From assembly GCA_015232455.1 (NCBI GenBank), contig JADFZQ010000009.1, forward strand, positions 1-64,000: a stretch of DNA of 64,000 nucleotides, written 5' to 3'. Shown in pieces: positions 10,205 through 20,932 of this stretch. A program made the position numbers and the translations under genes. Source of the DNA: Desulfamplus sp. GTDB taxonomy: Bacteria > Desulfobacterota > Desulfobacteria > Desulfobacterales > Desulfobacteraceae. The notes under the pieces are model-generated. The model was not told the origin of the DNA and made no database searches. It worked only from the letters and a program-made list of their open reading frames with translations. Positions within the stretch are counted from its first letter, which is position 1. Each line of letters opens with the position of its first letter.

Positions 10205-12781
10205 TTATTGTCTTATCTGGTCAAGTTGAACAATTGTAGGTGTTATAAATATTAACAGCTCATTTTTCTTATCAGCATTTGTGTCAGACCTAAAAATTTG
10301 CCCTAAATAAGGTATATTTGAAAGTAAGGGGAATCCACTTCTACTTTCTGACACAGCAGATTTTACAATACCTCCTATTACAATTGTATTACCATCATTT
10401 ACAAGCAACTCGGTATTAGCTTCACTTGTTGATACAGATGGGATACCCGCAACAGTTCCTGATACCTCATTCTTAGAAATTTTAAGAGTCATCTTAACTC
10501 TTTTATCAGGTGTTACACCTGGTGTTACCTCAAGAGATAATTTTACCGGTTTAAATGCAATTACAGGATTTCCATTCTCATCTACACCACTTTGATAGCC
10601 GTACTCAAGCCCTTGATCAATCTTTGCAGTTTTATTATCTAAAGTAAGTATTTTAGGAGAAGATATTATTTTAGTATCGCCTGTTAATTCTGAGGCAGTT
10701 AGTCTTGCATCTAAAAGAAGTGGTGTTCCTGCTAAACGGTTGAATGTATATCCAATTCCTGAAGATGCACTCACTGGATGATTCATTGCAATGTCGAATC
10801 CATATAGACCACTTATATCCTCTCGATAAACATCTTGGCTTGACATACCCCAATCAACACCAAGGTCTCGAGAAAAATCTTTAGTAACCTCTACGATTCT
10901 TGCTGAAATCATAATTTGTGGAGTAACTTTATCAAGAGTGTAAATTAATTCTTTAGCTTGGCTTATCACCTTCTTAGTATCAGTTAAAATTACCATATTA
11001 GTTCTTTTATCAATACTAATTGTGCCACCACCACCAGAAGTGCCCCCAGTGGTATTAGTAGAAGTTCTTGCAGGGGTAAGAAGTTTTTCGATATGTAGCT
11101 TTATGTCGCTCTCAGCATTAGCGTAGTTAATAGGAATATATTCTGTAAACATTGGCTCTTGTTGCTTTTTTTGTTCTGAAGCTTGTGCTTTAGCAGCAAA
11201 AAGAGCTGCTTTCTCATCTTGCTCTTTTTTTATAGTCTCCATTGTAGCAATACGTACAATAGAACCTTCTTTTATTTTACCAAGACCATTCATTTTCAAA
11301 ATGAGATTAAGTATCTCGTCCCAAGGAGCTGGTTTTTCAAGAGTCAACGTTACGGTACCTGTAACATCTTTATCTACAGCGAAATTTTCACCGCTAACAG
11401 TTTGTAAAATTCTGAAAACATTTTTTATGTCAGTCTCATAAAAATCAAGACTTATCTCTTCTCCTGTATAAACAGGCGTTTCATCAAAAAAGTTATCTTC
11501 ATTCTGATCAGATTCTTCTTCTTTAGTATCAGCTTGCAGATTTTCTTCAACCTCTAAATCTTCTGGTTCAGGATCATCTTGTGATTCAACAGAGTCTTCA
11601 GAAGCCATTTTCTTTTGCTGCGTATTATTCGTTTTTAATAATTTTTGATCTTTTTTAAGTTCTTCTGGGGATATATGAGTTGTGTTTCTTTCTGTATTAG
11701 ATAATGGAGCTATTACTGATGATGTAGAACTAGATATAATAATTGGAGCAGAATCTTCGAGCTTCATTGGTTTTACAGATGAAGGCTCTAAAAAAAGAGT
11801 GAGGTGGTTTTGTTCCTGAAGAATATGGTAAGGTACCTTTTCTCTCAAAACTATATGAATTCTGGATGGGTCTTCATTACCAGACCGATCAATTGGTATA
11901 ATTTTGTCAACAGCAGAATTGAAATAGGTAGTAATCAACTGACGCTGATAATACTCAGGAATTTTTGTGTTATAGAGATTTAACCTAAGCTCATTATTGC
12001 TATCGTTTCTCTGCATATCATATCTTATTGGATTTGATGTCTTAACTACAATTGAGCTTTCGCCATCATCTCCAGAATGGAAATCAATACCTGTAACTAA
12101 AGCTCTTTTTCCATAATTAACTGGTAGCGGTTCTTGGTCTTGATTTTTTGCTAAAATAGGTGAATTATTAGAGATAGGTGTAATTGGTTGAGACGACTCG
12201 ATAGTTTTAGATTGACCAGACTGTTGAAAAATATCATCTTCTCCAATTGATTGTTCATCAAAAGATGAAGGTGGAGAGTTTTCGCCAGATTTTGTTTCAC
12301 TCCCTTTTTTATAAAAAATAACAATTAGAGTATTGTTATTTTCTTGAACCTGGTAACTTAAATTTTCGCTTAATAGTATTTTTACGGCTATTGTGTTTTT
12401 TGTATTATCAACGTAAGATGCGGATAATGATGTTATATTTGTCTCTTTTAAAACAGATGGCTGTTTAAATTTTTCTGACATGATAGCATCATGCAGATAA
12501 AGCATAACACCTAAAGGAAAATCTTGCTTTACGGCAGAATATTTTACCTTGCCACTTCCTATAATATTAATATTGATTTCATCTGCTGAATTGATATTCA
12601 TATCAATAGATTCAATTTTAACTTGAGCATTAGGAATCTTAGCGTTATTCGCAGATTTTTGACCTAATTGAGCAGCGGTGATGCACCCCATGACGAAAAG
12701 AAGACACCACACAAAACATGCCAACCTATACGCAATTCTAAATCCAGTAAATAGTAAATGAGACATATTAACCCTTATCAT
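10205..12781 (-). CDS. pilQ: Type IV pilus secretin PilQ
   Basis: AMIN-like N-terminus; ISLDFYETDIKNVFRILQTVSGENFAVDKDVTGTVTL and secretin C-terminus VPLLSNIPYLGQIFR-like motif; operon with pilMNOP. Confidence 0.93.
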   Translation of the reverse strand: MIRVNMSHLLFTGFRIAYRLACFVWCLLFVMGCITAAQLGQKSANNAKIPNAQVKIESIDMNINSADEININIIGSGKVKYSAVKQDFPLGVMLYLHDAIMSEKFKQPSVLKETNITSLSASYVDNTKNTIAVKILLSENLSYQVQENNNTLIVIFYKKGSETKSGENSPPSSFDEQSIGEDDIFQQSGQSKTIESSQPITPISNNSPILAKNQDQEPLPVNYGKRALVTGIDFHSGDDGESSIVVKTSNPIRYDMQRNDSNNELRLNLYNTKIPEYYQRQLITTYFNSAVDKIIPIDRSGNEDPSRIHIVLREKVPYHILQEQNHLTLFLEPSSVKPMKLEDSAPIIISSSTSSVIAPLSNTERNTTHISPEELKKDQKLLKTNNTQQKKMASEDSVESQDDPEPEDLEVEENLQADTKEEESDQNEDNFFDETPVYTGEEISLDFYETDIKNVFRILQTVSGENFAVDKDVTGTVTLTLEKPAPWDEILNLILKMNGLGKIKEGSIVRIATMETIKKEQDEKAALFAAKAQASEQKKQQEPMFTEYIPINYANAESDIKLHIEKLLTPARTSTNTTGGTSGGGGTISIDKRTNMVILTDTKKVISQAKELIYTLDKVTPQIMISARIVEVTKDFSRDLGVDWGMSSQDVYREDISGLYGFDIAMNHPVSASSGIGYTFNRLAGTPLLLDARLTASELTGDTKIISSPKILTLDNKTAKIDQGLEYGYQSGVDENGNPVIAFKPVKLSLEVTPGVTPDKRVKMTLKISKNEVSGTVAGIPSVSTSEANTELLVNDGNTIVIGGIVKSAVSESRSGFPLLSNIPYLGQIFRSDTNADKKNELLIFITPTIVQLDQIRQ

Positions 12782-13769
12782 CTAACTTGTTCAGTTTCAA
12801 CTCCTGAAAACGATCAACCATGTTTCCTTTATAGTCTTTAACCTTTTCTTGTATTACTAATTTGTCTTTTTCTATACTTATTACTTGTCCTGAATTACGA
12901 CCCATATAAGTTCCAATATTAACGATATAACCTTTTCCTGTAGCTTCCTGAACCATGGCAACACTTCCTGATTCTCTTGTCAATATAGCAACAAGCTTCA
13001 TCTGTCCAAAGTCAAGTTTTTCAAGAGGAGTGAGGATTCGTTCTGGAACATCTTCTTCAAATGACTCTTTAACCTCTTCGACAGGCGGTTTGTCCTTTAT
13101 GAGTGGTTCAAATGGATCTGTTTTTCCTTTTGCAATATAAAAAAGTTTCTCTTCACTAATCTCACTTGAAATTTCTTCAGGTTTTACTGAGACGTTAGCC
13201 TCGTTATTTAAGACAACTGAGTTGCTCTGAGATGATATAGTTTTGTTTTCAGCATTAGAATTTGTAGATAATGAAGCTATAGATGTCTGTGAATCTAAAT
13301 TTGCTGGAAGCTTTGTTTGTTCTTTAGTTGGTTCTGTATCAGAAGAAGAACTATTTATTGATATTGTTGGTTTTGTAGCTTCTGAGTCATTTTTAGACAC
13401 ACTATTAGATACACTAGAAGATATGCTGTTTTGAGTATTAGTAGTATTTTCTTTAGTAATTATATCTATTTTGGATTCATTTTCATTAGATTTTTGCATT
13501 TGGGATATAGGAGATACCGAGTTAGTATTTTCTTTAATACTACTAACAGAGTCCAATTTTATTTTTTCTTGGATATTAGCTTCAGATTTAGCCTTGTCTG
13601 AAGATTGATTTTGTATCAATTTGTTTTCTATAGGTGGAACTTTCATAGTAATAACTTCTTGGCTTACCTGTAAAGTTTCATCTTTTGCCTTATTATCACA
13701 TGAAAAAATAGTCGTTAAGAATAGAGGCATAAGAATATATATTAATTTTATTCTTCTGAAATACAACAT
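12768..13769 (-). CDS. pilP: Type IV pilus pilotin-like PilP with long low-complexity linker
   Basis: DPFEPLIKDKPP ... LEKLDFGQMKLVAILTRESGSVAMVQEATGKGYIVNIGTYMGRNSGQV; position between pilO and pilQ. Confidence 0.88.
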   Translation of the reverse strand: MLYFRRIKLIYILMPLFLTTIFSCDNKAKDETLQVSQEVITMKVPPIENKLIQNQSSDKAKSEANIQEKIKLDSVSSIKENTNSVSPISQMQKSNENESKIDIITKENTTNTQNSISSSVSNSVSKNDSEATKPTISINSSSSDTEPTKEQTKLPANLDSQTSIASLSTNSNAENKTISSQSNSVVLNNEANVSVKPEEISSEISEEKLFYIAKGKTDPFEPLIKDKPPVEEVKESFEEDVPERILTPLEKLDFGQMKLVAILTRESGSVAMVQEATGKGYIVNIGTYMGRNSGQVISIEKDKLVIQEKVKDYKGNMVDRFQELKLNKLDDKG

Positions 13770-14462
13770 TTATTTCTTCCTCTTTTTTTTATTACCTTTG
13801 TCTGTCTCTTCAGCAGGTTTTGTCTCAACTTTTTCTATGAACCTGTATGTGATAGCTTTGCATGATGCTGTGAGAAGCCCTTCTCCTTGGGTATGATTAA
13901 TAGTAATATCTTTAATATTAACAATACGAGATAACTGAGATACTCTGTCAAAAAATTCGGCTATCTGATGATAGCCGCCTTTTACATTAATAGAAACTGG
14001 AATTTCAGCATAAAAATCCTTTACAGCCTCAGGTTCTGGTTTAAACAGTAAAAATTCAAGCCCTGAATCGCTACCAGATTTTGACACAGCTGTCAAAAGA
14101 GCTGGAATTTCCTTAGCGTCAGGTAAAGCTGCAAGAGCTTTATAAAACTCATCTTCTTTATCTTTTTTCTTTTTTCTGAACTCTTCTAAACGTGCCGCTT
14201 TTATCTTATAAGTATCAAGTTGCTGACTTAACTCTTGATGTTGCTTTTCAAGAGCTGTTATCTTTTCTTGAAGAGGCATGAAAACAAAGTAGTAATAAGC
14301 ACCTATCATAATGGATAGTGTTATAACACAAATAAGAACTCTGTGAAGCTTAGACAATCCTCCAATTTTCTCAAAGAAAGGGGCTGTCTTATCTCTTATT
14401 TGCTCTCCTATAGTTCTCTTTTCTTCAGCCTGTTCTTTATCAACCTTATTATCTTTCTTCAT
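13770..14462 (-). CDS. pilO: Type IV pilus assembly protein PilO
   Basis: Single TM plus coiled coil, SGLEFLLFKPEPE..PVSINVKGGYHQIAEFFDRVSQLSRIVNI. Confidence 0.9.
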   Translation of the reverse strand: MKKDNKVDKEQAEEKRTIGEQIRDKTAPFFEKIGGLSKLHRVLICVITLSIMIGAYYYFVFMPLQEKITALEKQHQELSQQLDTYKIKAARLEEFRKKKKDKEDEFYKALAALPDAKEIPALLTAVSKSGSDSGLEFLLFKPEPEAVKDFYAEIPVSINVKGGYHQIAEFFDRVSQLSRIVNIKDITINHTQGEGLLTASCKAITYRFIEKVETKPAEETDKGNKKKRKK

Positions 14463-14504
14463 TTGCTCTGCTCTTACCGCTCATTCTAAATTATCTTTAA
14501 TCTA

Positions 14505-15053
14505 TTAACTTCGAGGGGCTTTATTTGATACTAATTCAAACGTTTTTACCTTTATATCTTTAATATCTTGCATTTGTAACATTTGTAAATCCACACTTTT
14601 AAATAACGATGATTTTTCAAGATTGGTCATAAAATCTGCCACTGTTCTGTTATCAAATGCGATCCCTCTCAATGTAACTACAGAATCAGATGTTTGAAGA
14701 TACGTAATCCACATCTGTTCAGGAACCAAAAGACGAGTCATTGCATCAAGTAAAATAACAGGTTCTTTACGCATTGATTCAAGGCTTCTGACAGCATTAA
14801 GTTTTTGATCAAGTATAGCAAGCTCTTTTTCAATTGCAGTAACTTCGTCAGCTCTCGCTTTATACTCTTTTATCTGAACATTTAGTTGATTAATATCATC
14901 TTCGAGTCTTTTTACCTCTTTGTCAAAATATATCTTTATGTACGTCATGGTAAGTGAAACAAAAACGAGCAGCAGTAAAAAAATTGATACCTGCCTTCTG
15001 ATATTTTCTTTTGCTCTTGCAGCCCTAAAAGGTAGTAAATTAATTCGTATCAT
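14505..15053 (-). CDS. pilN: Type IV pilus assembly protein PilN
   Basis: MIRINLLPFRAARAKENIRRQ; position between pilM and pilO. Confidence 0.92.
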   Translation of the reverse strand: MIRINLLPFRAARAKENIRRQVSIFLLLLVFVSLTMTYIKIYFDKEVKRLEDDINQLNVQIKEYKARADEVTAIEKELAILDQKLNAVRSLESMRKEPVILLDAMTRLLVPEQMWITYLQTSDSVVTLRGIAFDNRTVADFMTNLEKSSLFKSVDLQMLQMQDIKDIKVKTFELVSNKAPRS

Positions 15054-16117
15054 TTATCGTCCACTTTTCTTAATGCAAGCCCCAATGCAATTGAAGCAAA
15101 TGGAGCATTTTGGTTAATAAAAGAGCTGGAAAAGTTTTTTGGGTTAACACTAACGCCTTCAAATGGATTAAAAATTGATACAGGTAACGATAATCCTTCC
15201 GCAAGAGAGTCTATAAATCCATTCACTAAGGACCCACCACCTGTAACAAGAACCTTGTTTATCTTGCCATGTGTAGATTTTGATTGGAATGTTTTTACAA
15301 TATTTTGGATTTCCATAGTCCACATTTTGCCAAAATTCTGACACATCTCATCAAGAGTATCAATTGGCATTATTTTTTTTTCTTCTCCTGAAAATATTTT
15401 TATAGCATCGTCAAGCGAGCAATTAGCATCAGATGAAATTTCTTCCCATATTTGTCCAAGACCAGAAGATGAATCTCTCATCATCAGGGATACGTTTTCT
15501 TTAACAATATTTAATGATGTTTTATGAGCACCGACATCAATTAGCATGATCATATCCCCACTATTCCCGTGAGAAGACGCTTCAAAAATATTTTGAAAAG
15601 CAAAACTATCAACATCAATGACCTGTGCATTTAACTCTGCTAGATCTATTAAGTCAATATACGAGGCTACAATATCTTTCTTTACAGCTACAAGAAGGAC
15701 ATTCATTTGATCAGAGTTGCTATCGCTGTCTCCAAGAATCTGAAAATCAACATTCATGTCATCAATATCGTATGGAATATACTGCTCTGCTTCAAATCTT
15801 ATTGATTCAAGAAGAGCACTTTCCGAAGATGATGCCGCAGAAGACATACTTATAGTCTTAACAACAACAGAAGAACCTCCTGTTGCAATAGCAATATTTT
15901 TTGATTTTATATTCTGAGATTTGAAAAGAGTTTTTATAACTTGGGCAAGCTCATCTATTTTAACAATTTGATTATCTTCAATAGAACCCGGTCGAATTGG
16001 TGCAACTCCAAATTTTTGAAGAACTACTCCTTTTCCGCTATCTTTAACCTCAGCGACTTTAATTAGGGCTGTGCCTATATCAAGCCCAACAAGATGTTTT
16101 TTTTTATTAAATAACAT
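15050..16117 (-). CDS. pilM: Type IV pilus assembly ATPase-like PilM
   Basis: LVGLDIGTALIKVAEVKDSGKGVVLQKFG, actin-like fold motifs; heads the operon. Confidence 0.93.
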   Translation of the reverse strand: MLFNKKKHLVGLDIGTALIKVAEVKDSGKGVVLQKFGVAPIRPGSIEDNQIVKIDELAQVIKTLFKSQNIKSKNIAIATGGSSVVVKTISMSSAASSSESALLESIRFEAEQYIPYDIDDMNVDFQILGDSDSNSDQMNVLLVAVKKDIVASYIDLIDLAELNAQVIDVDSFAFQNIFEASSHGNSGDMIMLIDVGAHKTSLNIVKENVSLMMRDSSSGLGQIWEEISSDANCSLDDAIKIFSGEEKKIMPIDTLDEMCQNFGKMWTMEIQNIVKTFQSKSTHGKINKVLVTGGGSLVNGFIDSLAEGLSLPVSIFNPFEGVSVNPKNFSSSFINQNAPFASIALGLALRKVDDK

Positions 16118-16154
16118 AATTGATTATATTGTGCCCATTTATTACGATTATGCC

Positions 16155-16193
16155 TTTTATATACTAAAAAGTATATACTTTTAGTATATAAAA
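16155..16193. promoter_or_regulatory. 39-bp near-perfect palindrome between divergent pilM operon and sensor kinase
   Basis: TTTTATATACTAAAA (155-169) / TTTTAGTATATAAAA (179-193) around AGTATATAC. Confidence 0.55.
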
Positions 16194-16488
16194 TAAAATG
16201 GAACTGTTCCATAAAATTAAGTAATAAGATATCCAACACCATCGAACTGTTTTCAACAATAAAATTTGACTACACTCCTATAAATAATGTACTAAATTTT
16301 ATATTTAGCTATAGAAATTTAAGTCTTCTCTGTAGGACTTAAAATATTAAGTGAATTCTCTATAAATTTGGGTGAAATAATAAATGAAAAATTATAATAC
16401 AATTTCTGAGTTTAATTTTTGAAATAACTATTAATAAAAATAATCAACAAAAGCAAATGAAAAATAAAAAATCTAATGGCAACCAATT

Positions 16489-17922
16489 ATGATGATGACG
16501 ATTAATGATATATCAAATAAGGAAAATGATGAAAAAGAACAAAAACCATTTAGACTTGTAAAATTTTTTACATTCTCTGCTTTAATGGTAATGTTTACTG
16601 CAACCATTGTAATTTCTGCTATAAATGCCCATTGGGTAAAAAATATATTACAAGAAAAAAATGAGGAGTATGCTAATTTACTCGTAGTGAATCTTAATCA
16701 TCAAATTTTTCTTCAGTTCATAATACCCGCTGTCTTAAAATATGGTAAAATTAAATTAAGAGAAGATGCTCAATACCAAAGAATGGACCGTGTTATAAAA
16801 ACAACATTGCATGGTTTCAATGTAGAGATGTTAAATATTTATGACATGAAGGATACTATAGCATATAGCTTTGATATTAAAAAAAAAGGAGCAAAAAGTG
16901 ATGGAGGACGCGATTATGAGATGGCAGTTAAAAACAAATCAACATCACGTCTTGTTGAAAAAGGAAATTTCATTGAGCTTTTATTTGGCTTTTCCCATCA
17001 GACAAAAATGATCACATTTGCACCCATAAGAGCTGAACAACCACTATCTTCTGTTCAAGGACCTGTTCTTGGTGTTGTTGAAATTATTCAAGATATTTCT
17101 GACGATTATCATAAAATATTTAGGCTGCAACTTCTAACTATTGCGACTTGCTTTGCTGTCATGGCAGCTCTTTTTGTCATACTTGTATTTGTGGTAAGAC
17201 GAGGAGAATTGATAATTGAGAAACGAGCCACAGAGAGATTAAAACTTGAAGAACAGCTTCAAAGAGCAGAGCATCTATCTTCTATAGGAGAGATGACAGC
17301 AGGTATTTCTCACGAAATTCGCAATCCTCTTGGTATTATAAAAAGCTCTGCTGAACTTCTTAAAAAAAAGATGGCAAAGTCAAATCAACCTACTACTATT
17401 ATTGATATAATTGTCGAAGAATCTATAAGGCTTAACAATATAATAAAAGATTTTCTTGATTTTGCCAAGCCCATGACTCCAATATTAAAACCATGCCATA
17501 TTGAAGATATTATTGAAAAAAACATACAATATTTATCGCAACAGATTGAAGAGAACTCTTTTGTTATAGAAAAGCAATTTGTTCAACCTATTGTGAAGAT
17601 AATGGCAGATTCCGAAAGATTATATCAGGCGTTTCTAAATATTATGTTAAACTCATTTCAAGCAATGAAATATGGACAAAAATTTACTATAGAACTTTTT
17701 CAGGAACAGGAAAATATTGTTATATGTTTCCATGACGAAGGAAGCGGTATTCCTGAAGATAGCATTAAAAAAATATGGAATCCATTTTTCACTACAAAGA
17801 ATATGGGAACTGGTCTTGGTATGGGGATTGTAAAGAATATAATTGAGTCTCACAATGGTAATATATCTGTATTTAACAGAGATTCAGCTGGAGTTACAGT
17901 AAAAATAAACCTTCCAATATAA
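16489..17922 (+). CDS. Membrane sensor histidine kinase (sigma54-type two-component partner)
   Basis: GEMTAGISHEIRNPLGIIKSSAELL H-box; NPFFTTKNMGTGLGMGIVKNIIESHNG. Confidence 0.9.
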   Translation: MMMTINDISNKENDEKEQKPFRLVKFFTFSALMVMFTATIVISAINAHWVKNILQEKNEEYANLLVVNLNHQIFLQFIIPAVLKYGKIKLREDAQYQRMDRVIKTTLHGFNVEMLNIYDMKDTIAYSFDIKKKGAKSDGGRDYEMAVKNKSTSRLVEKGNFIELLFGFSHQTKMITFAPIRAEQPLSSVQGPVLGVVEIIQDISDDYHKIFRLQLLTIATCFAVMAALFVILVFVVRRGELIIEKRATERLKLEEQLQRAEHLSSIGEMTAGISHEIRNPLGIIKSSAELLKKKMAKSNQPTTIIDIIVEESIRLNNIIKDFLDFAKPMTPILKPCHIEDIIEKNIQYLSQQIEENSFVIEKQFVQPIVKIMADSERLYQAFLNIMLNSFQAMKYGQKFTIELFQEQENIVICFHDEGSGIPEDSIKKIWNPFFTTKNMGTGLGMGIVKNIIESHNGNISVFNRDSAGVTVKINLPI

Positions 17923-17943
17923 AATTTTGAAGTTGCTTTTGCT

Positions 17944-18015
17944 TATACTCTAAGCGGTTATTAATTGAGCTTTTTATATTTAAGTAGAACTCAATTTATG
18001 ACCTTGATCAGTATA
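17944..18015. repeat. Short MITE-like copy lacking the internal hairpin
   Basis: TATACTCTAAGCGGTTATTAATTGAGC...CTCAATTTATGACCTTGATCAGTATA. Confidence 0.7.
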
Positions 18016-18076
18016 AACTATATTAATTCTAAAATTAGACCAATGAGTTTTAAATAAGGAGTATCTAAAAAATTGA

Positions 18077-19453
18077 ATGAAAACCATTCTTATTGTTGAT
18101 GATGAGAAAAACTATCCCAAAATACTTGGTGAAGTTATTAAAGAAGAGGGTTTTACACCAGTTACAGCTTCAAGTGCTTTTGAAGCACTTGAAATACTAA
18201 AAACTTCTCATATTGACCTTGTATTGACTGATGTGATGATGCCCGGCATGGATGGTATATCTCTTTTAACAAAAATTAAGGAGTTTTCTCCAGATACTGG
18301 TGTAATTATAATGACAGCCCACGGTAGTGTTGAACGTGCTGTTGAAGCGATGCAAAAAGGTGCTTACACCTATATTCTCAAACCATTTGATAATGAAACT
18401 CTAATAGCCCATATCCAAAAAGCAGTTTCAATAAATGATATTGTAAAGGAAAATTCGATTTTAAGAGAAGCTATAAGCACACAGTATAGTTTTTGTAATA
18501 TTATTGGGAAAAGCCAGCCCATGCAAGAGCTTTACAGCATAATCAAAAGAGTTGCACCTACAAATGCTAATATTTTGATTGAAGGGGAGAGTGGCACAGG
18601 AAAAGAGCTTGCGGCAAAATCAATTCATTATAACAGCTCCAGAAAAAATGGACCTCTAATATCAGTCAATTGTTCAGCCTTTGCTGAAACTCTTCTTGAA
18701 AGTGAGCTTTTTGGGCATGAAAAAGGCTCTTTCACAGGTGCTTCATATATGAAAAAAGGTAGATTTGAGCTTGCGGATCAAGGTTCAATTTTTCTTGATG
18801 AGATAGGTGAAATACCGCTTAATATTCAGGTAAAACTTCTAAGAGTTCTACAGGAAAAAACTATTGAAAGAGTTGGTGGAACTGTGCCAATAAAGGTAAA
18901 TTTTCGTCTAATTGCTGCTACAAATCGTAATCTTGAAGAAGAGGTAAAAAAAGGACGTTTTAGGGAAGATTTATATTACAGACTCAATGTTGTTAAGGCT
19001 GTGATGCCAGCGTTAAGGAATCGCAAAGGGGATATTCCACTTTTGATCAACCACTTTTTGCAAAAATATTCACAATCTTCAGAAACATCAGACTCTTCAA
19101 AAAAAACTTTAGAGGGTGTAACTCCTGAGGCTAACCGTATGCTTTTTGATTATTCGTGGCCAGGCAATGTAAGAGAGCTTGAAAACTTGATTGAACGGGC
19201 GGTTATCTTATCAAATGGAAAATTTATTACACCTGCTGACCTCCCCCTTCAAATTCGCAAGGGGATAAGCTCTCCGCTCAATTTAGAAGGCATTCCAGAA
19301 AATGCTGGATTGAATGAAACCCTTGCAGAAGTTGAGAAAAGACTTCTTCAGAAGGCAATGGCACAGGCTGGCAACATTCAAACAAAAGCTGCGGAAATGC
19401 TTGGAATAGGTAAAAGCGGATTAAGTCAAAAACTAAAAAAATATGGATTATGA
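18077..19453 (+). CDS. Sigma54-dependent response regulator (NtrC/AtoC family)
   Basis: Receiver domain; GESGTGKELAAKSIHYNS; SELFGHEKGSFTGA; C-terminal Fis-type HTH. Confidence 0.95.
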   Translation: MKTILIVDDEKNYPKILGEVIKEEGFTPVTASSAFEALEILKTSHIDLVLTDVMMPGMDGISLLTKIKEFSPDTGVIIMTAHGSVERAVEAMQKGAYTYILKPFDNETLIAHIQKAVSINDIVKENSILREAISTQYSFCNIIGKSQPMQELYSIIKRVAPTNANILIEGESGTGKELAAKSIHYNSSRKNGPLISVNCSAFAETLLESELFGHEKGSFTGASYMKKGRFELADQGSIFLDEIGEIPLNIQVKLLRVLQEKTIERVGGTVPIKVNFRLIAATNRNLEEEVKKGRFREDLYYRLNVVKAVMPALRNRKGDIPLLINHFLQKYSQSSETSDSSKKTLEGVTPEANRMLFDYSWPGNVRELENLIERAVILSNGKFITPADLPLQIRKGISSPLNLEGIPENAGLNETLAEVEKRLLQKAMAQAGNIQTKAAEMLGIGKSGLSQKLKKYGL

Positions 19454-19456
19454 GTG

Positions 19457-19645
19457 TCAGCATTTGCTATCTTCTTTTTCTGACTCAAAACCTTTTTTTG
19501 ACATAAAATATATGGCACATGATGTTCTGAATTTACAATAAATATCAGGGTCTTTGCATTTCAGACAATCATCACACAGATAAATTTTATATTTCATGCA
19601 CTGATAATTTGTCTCTCTCTCCAAATGATTTATACATAACCCCAT
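19457..19645 (-). CDS. Small cysteine-rich protein (possible zinc-binding)
   Basis: 62 aa with C-x(8)-C-x2-C-x2-C-x6-C-x5-C-like pattern; abuts the end of the response regulator gene on the opposite strand. Confidence 0.5.
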   Translation of the reverse strand: MGLCINHLERETNYQCMKYKIYLCDDCLKCKDPDIYCKFRTSCAIYFMSKKGFESEKEDSKC

Positions 19646-19786
19646 GTTATCAAATCTCCTTTATGTTTTGCAATTATTGTATATGGTTCAGTGTTTGACA
19701 TTATTTTATTTACTATGATACTGTAAAAAAGTAGTCATCACTCCTTATTAACAAACCGTTTATATCAAAATTAGAGGCTAAAAAGT

Positions 19787-20869
19787 ATGAAAATCAAATC
19801 TGTAATAGTATTGGGATTAGGGAAAGTTGGTACACTTGTTGGAACTTTACTTCATAAAACTGGGTTTGAGGTAACAGGTGCTGATATTTATGAAAAAGAG
19901 AATCTTCCATTTCCTACCATAAAAACTGATATGGCAAACACAGATAATTTTTCAGAGCAGTTAAAGAGCTTTGATGCTGTAATATCATGTCTGCCTTATA
20001 GTTATAATATTAATGTTGCAAAAGCTGCTCATAAATTGGGTATTCACTATTTCGATCTAACAGAAGATGTTCCAACTACTAAAGCTATAATTGAAATGAG
20101 CAAAAGTGCCAAATCTGTTATGGCTCCTCAATGTGGACTTGCACCCGGATTTATAGCCATTGTCGGAGCTTCTCTTGCATCTAATTTTACAAAAATAAGA
20201 AGTATAAAACTTAGAGTTGGTGCATTACCTCAAAATCCAACAGGGTTACTTGGATATGCTTTTAATTGGTCTCCAGAGGGTGTTGTAAATGAATATTTAA
20301 ACGATTGTGAAGTTATTGAAAATGGTCAGCATAAACTGGTATCTCCTATGGAGTGGATTGAACAACTATTTATTCACGGTATTCAGCTTGAGGCTTTTAC
20401 AACTTCAGGTGGTCTTGGCACTATGTGCGAAACATACTTAGGAAAAGTTGATAATTTAGATTATAAGAGTATCCGCTATCCGGGTCATGTTCAACAGATG
20501 AACTTTTTTTTCCATGAGCTTCTTATGCGTGAAGATCGCAAAAGAGCGGGGGAAATTTTAACAAATGCAAAACCTGCTGTAAATGAAGATGTAGTTTATG
20601 TTCACGCCTCTGCTGAGGGGTTGCAAGGGACTCAACTATTTCGTGAAGAGTTTGTAAATGCTTATTATCCCATAACTATTGACGGTAAACAGTGGCGTGC
20701 TATCTCTTGGACAACTGCTGCATCTGCCTGTGCAATAATGGAGATGGTAAACAGCGGCTCTCTTCCAGATAAAGGATTCATAAAACAGGAGGATATTTCT
20801 CTTAACGATTTCCTTAAAACTAAAAACGGCAGATTGTATAACGGAGAAAATCATGGAGGAGATTTGTAG
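19787..20869 (+). CDS. Saccharopine dehydrogenase-like oxidoreductase
   Basis: VIVLGLGKVGTLVGTLLHKTGFEVTGADI; GLAPGFIAIVG. Confidence 0.85.
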   Translation: MKIKSVIVLGLGKVGTLVGTLLHKTGFEVTGADIYEKENLPFPTIKTDMANTDNFSEQLKSFDAVISCLPYSYNINVAKAAHKLGIHYFDLTEDVPTTKAIIEMSKSAKSVMAPQCGLAPGFIAIVGASLASNFTKIRSIKLRVGALPQNPTGLLGYAFNWSPEGVVNEYLNDCEVIENGQHKLVSPMEWIEQLFIHGIQLEAFTTSGGLGTMCETYLGKVDNLDYKSIRYPGHVQQMNFFFHELLMREDRKRAGEILTNAKPAVNEDVVYVHASAEGLQGTQLFREEFVNAYYPITIDGKQWRAISWTTAASACAIMEMVNSGSLPDKGFIKQEDISLNDFLKTKNGRLYNGENHGGDL

Positions 20870-20932
20870 GATCAAATCCTGAAAATTTTACATTAACAAA
20901 GAGTTAAGATAACCTTAAAAAAGGCGGATCAA

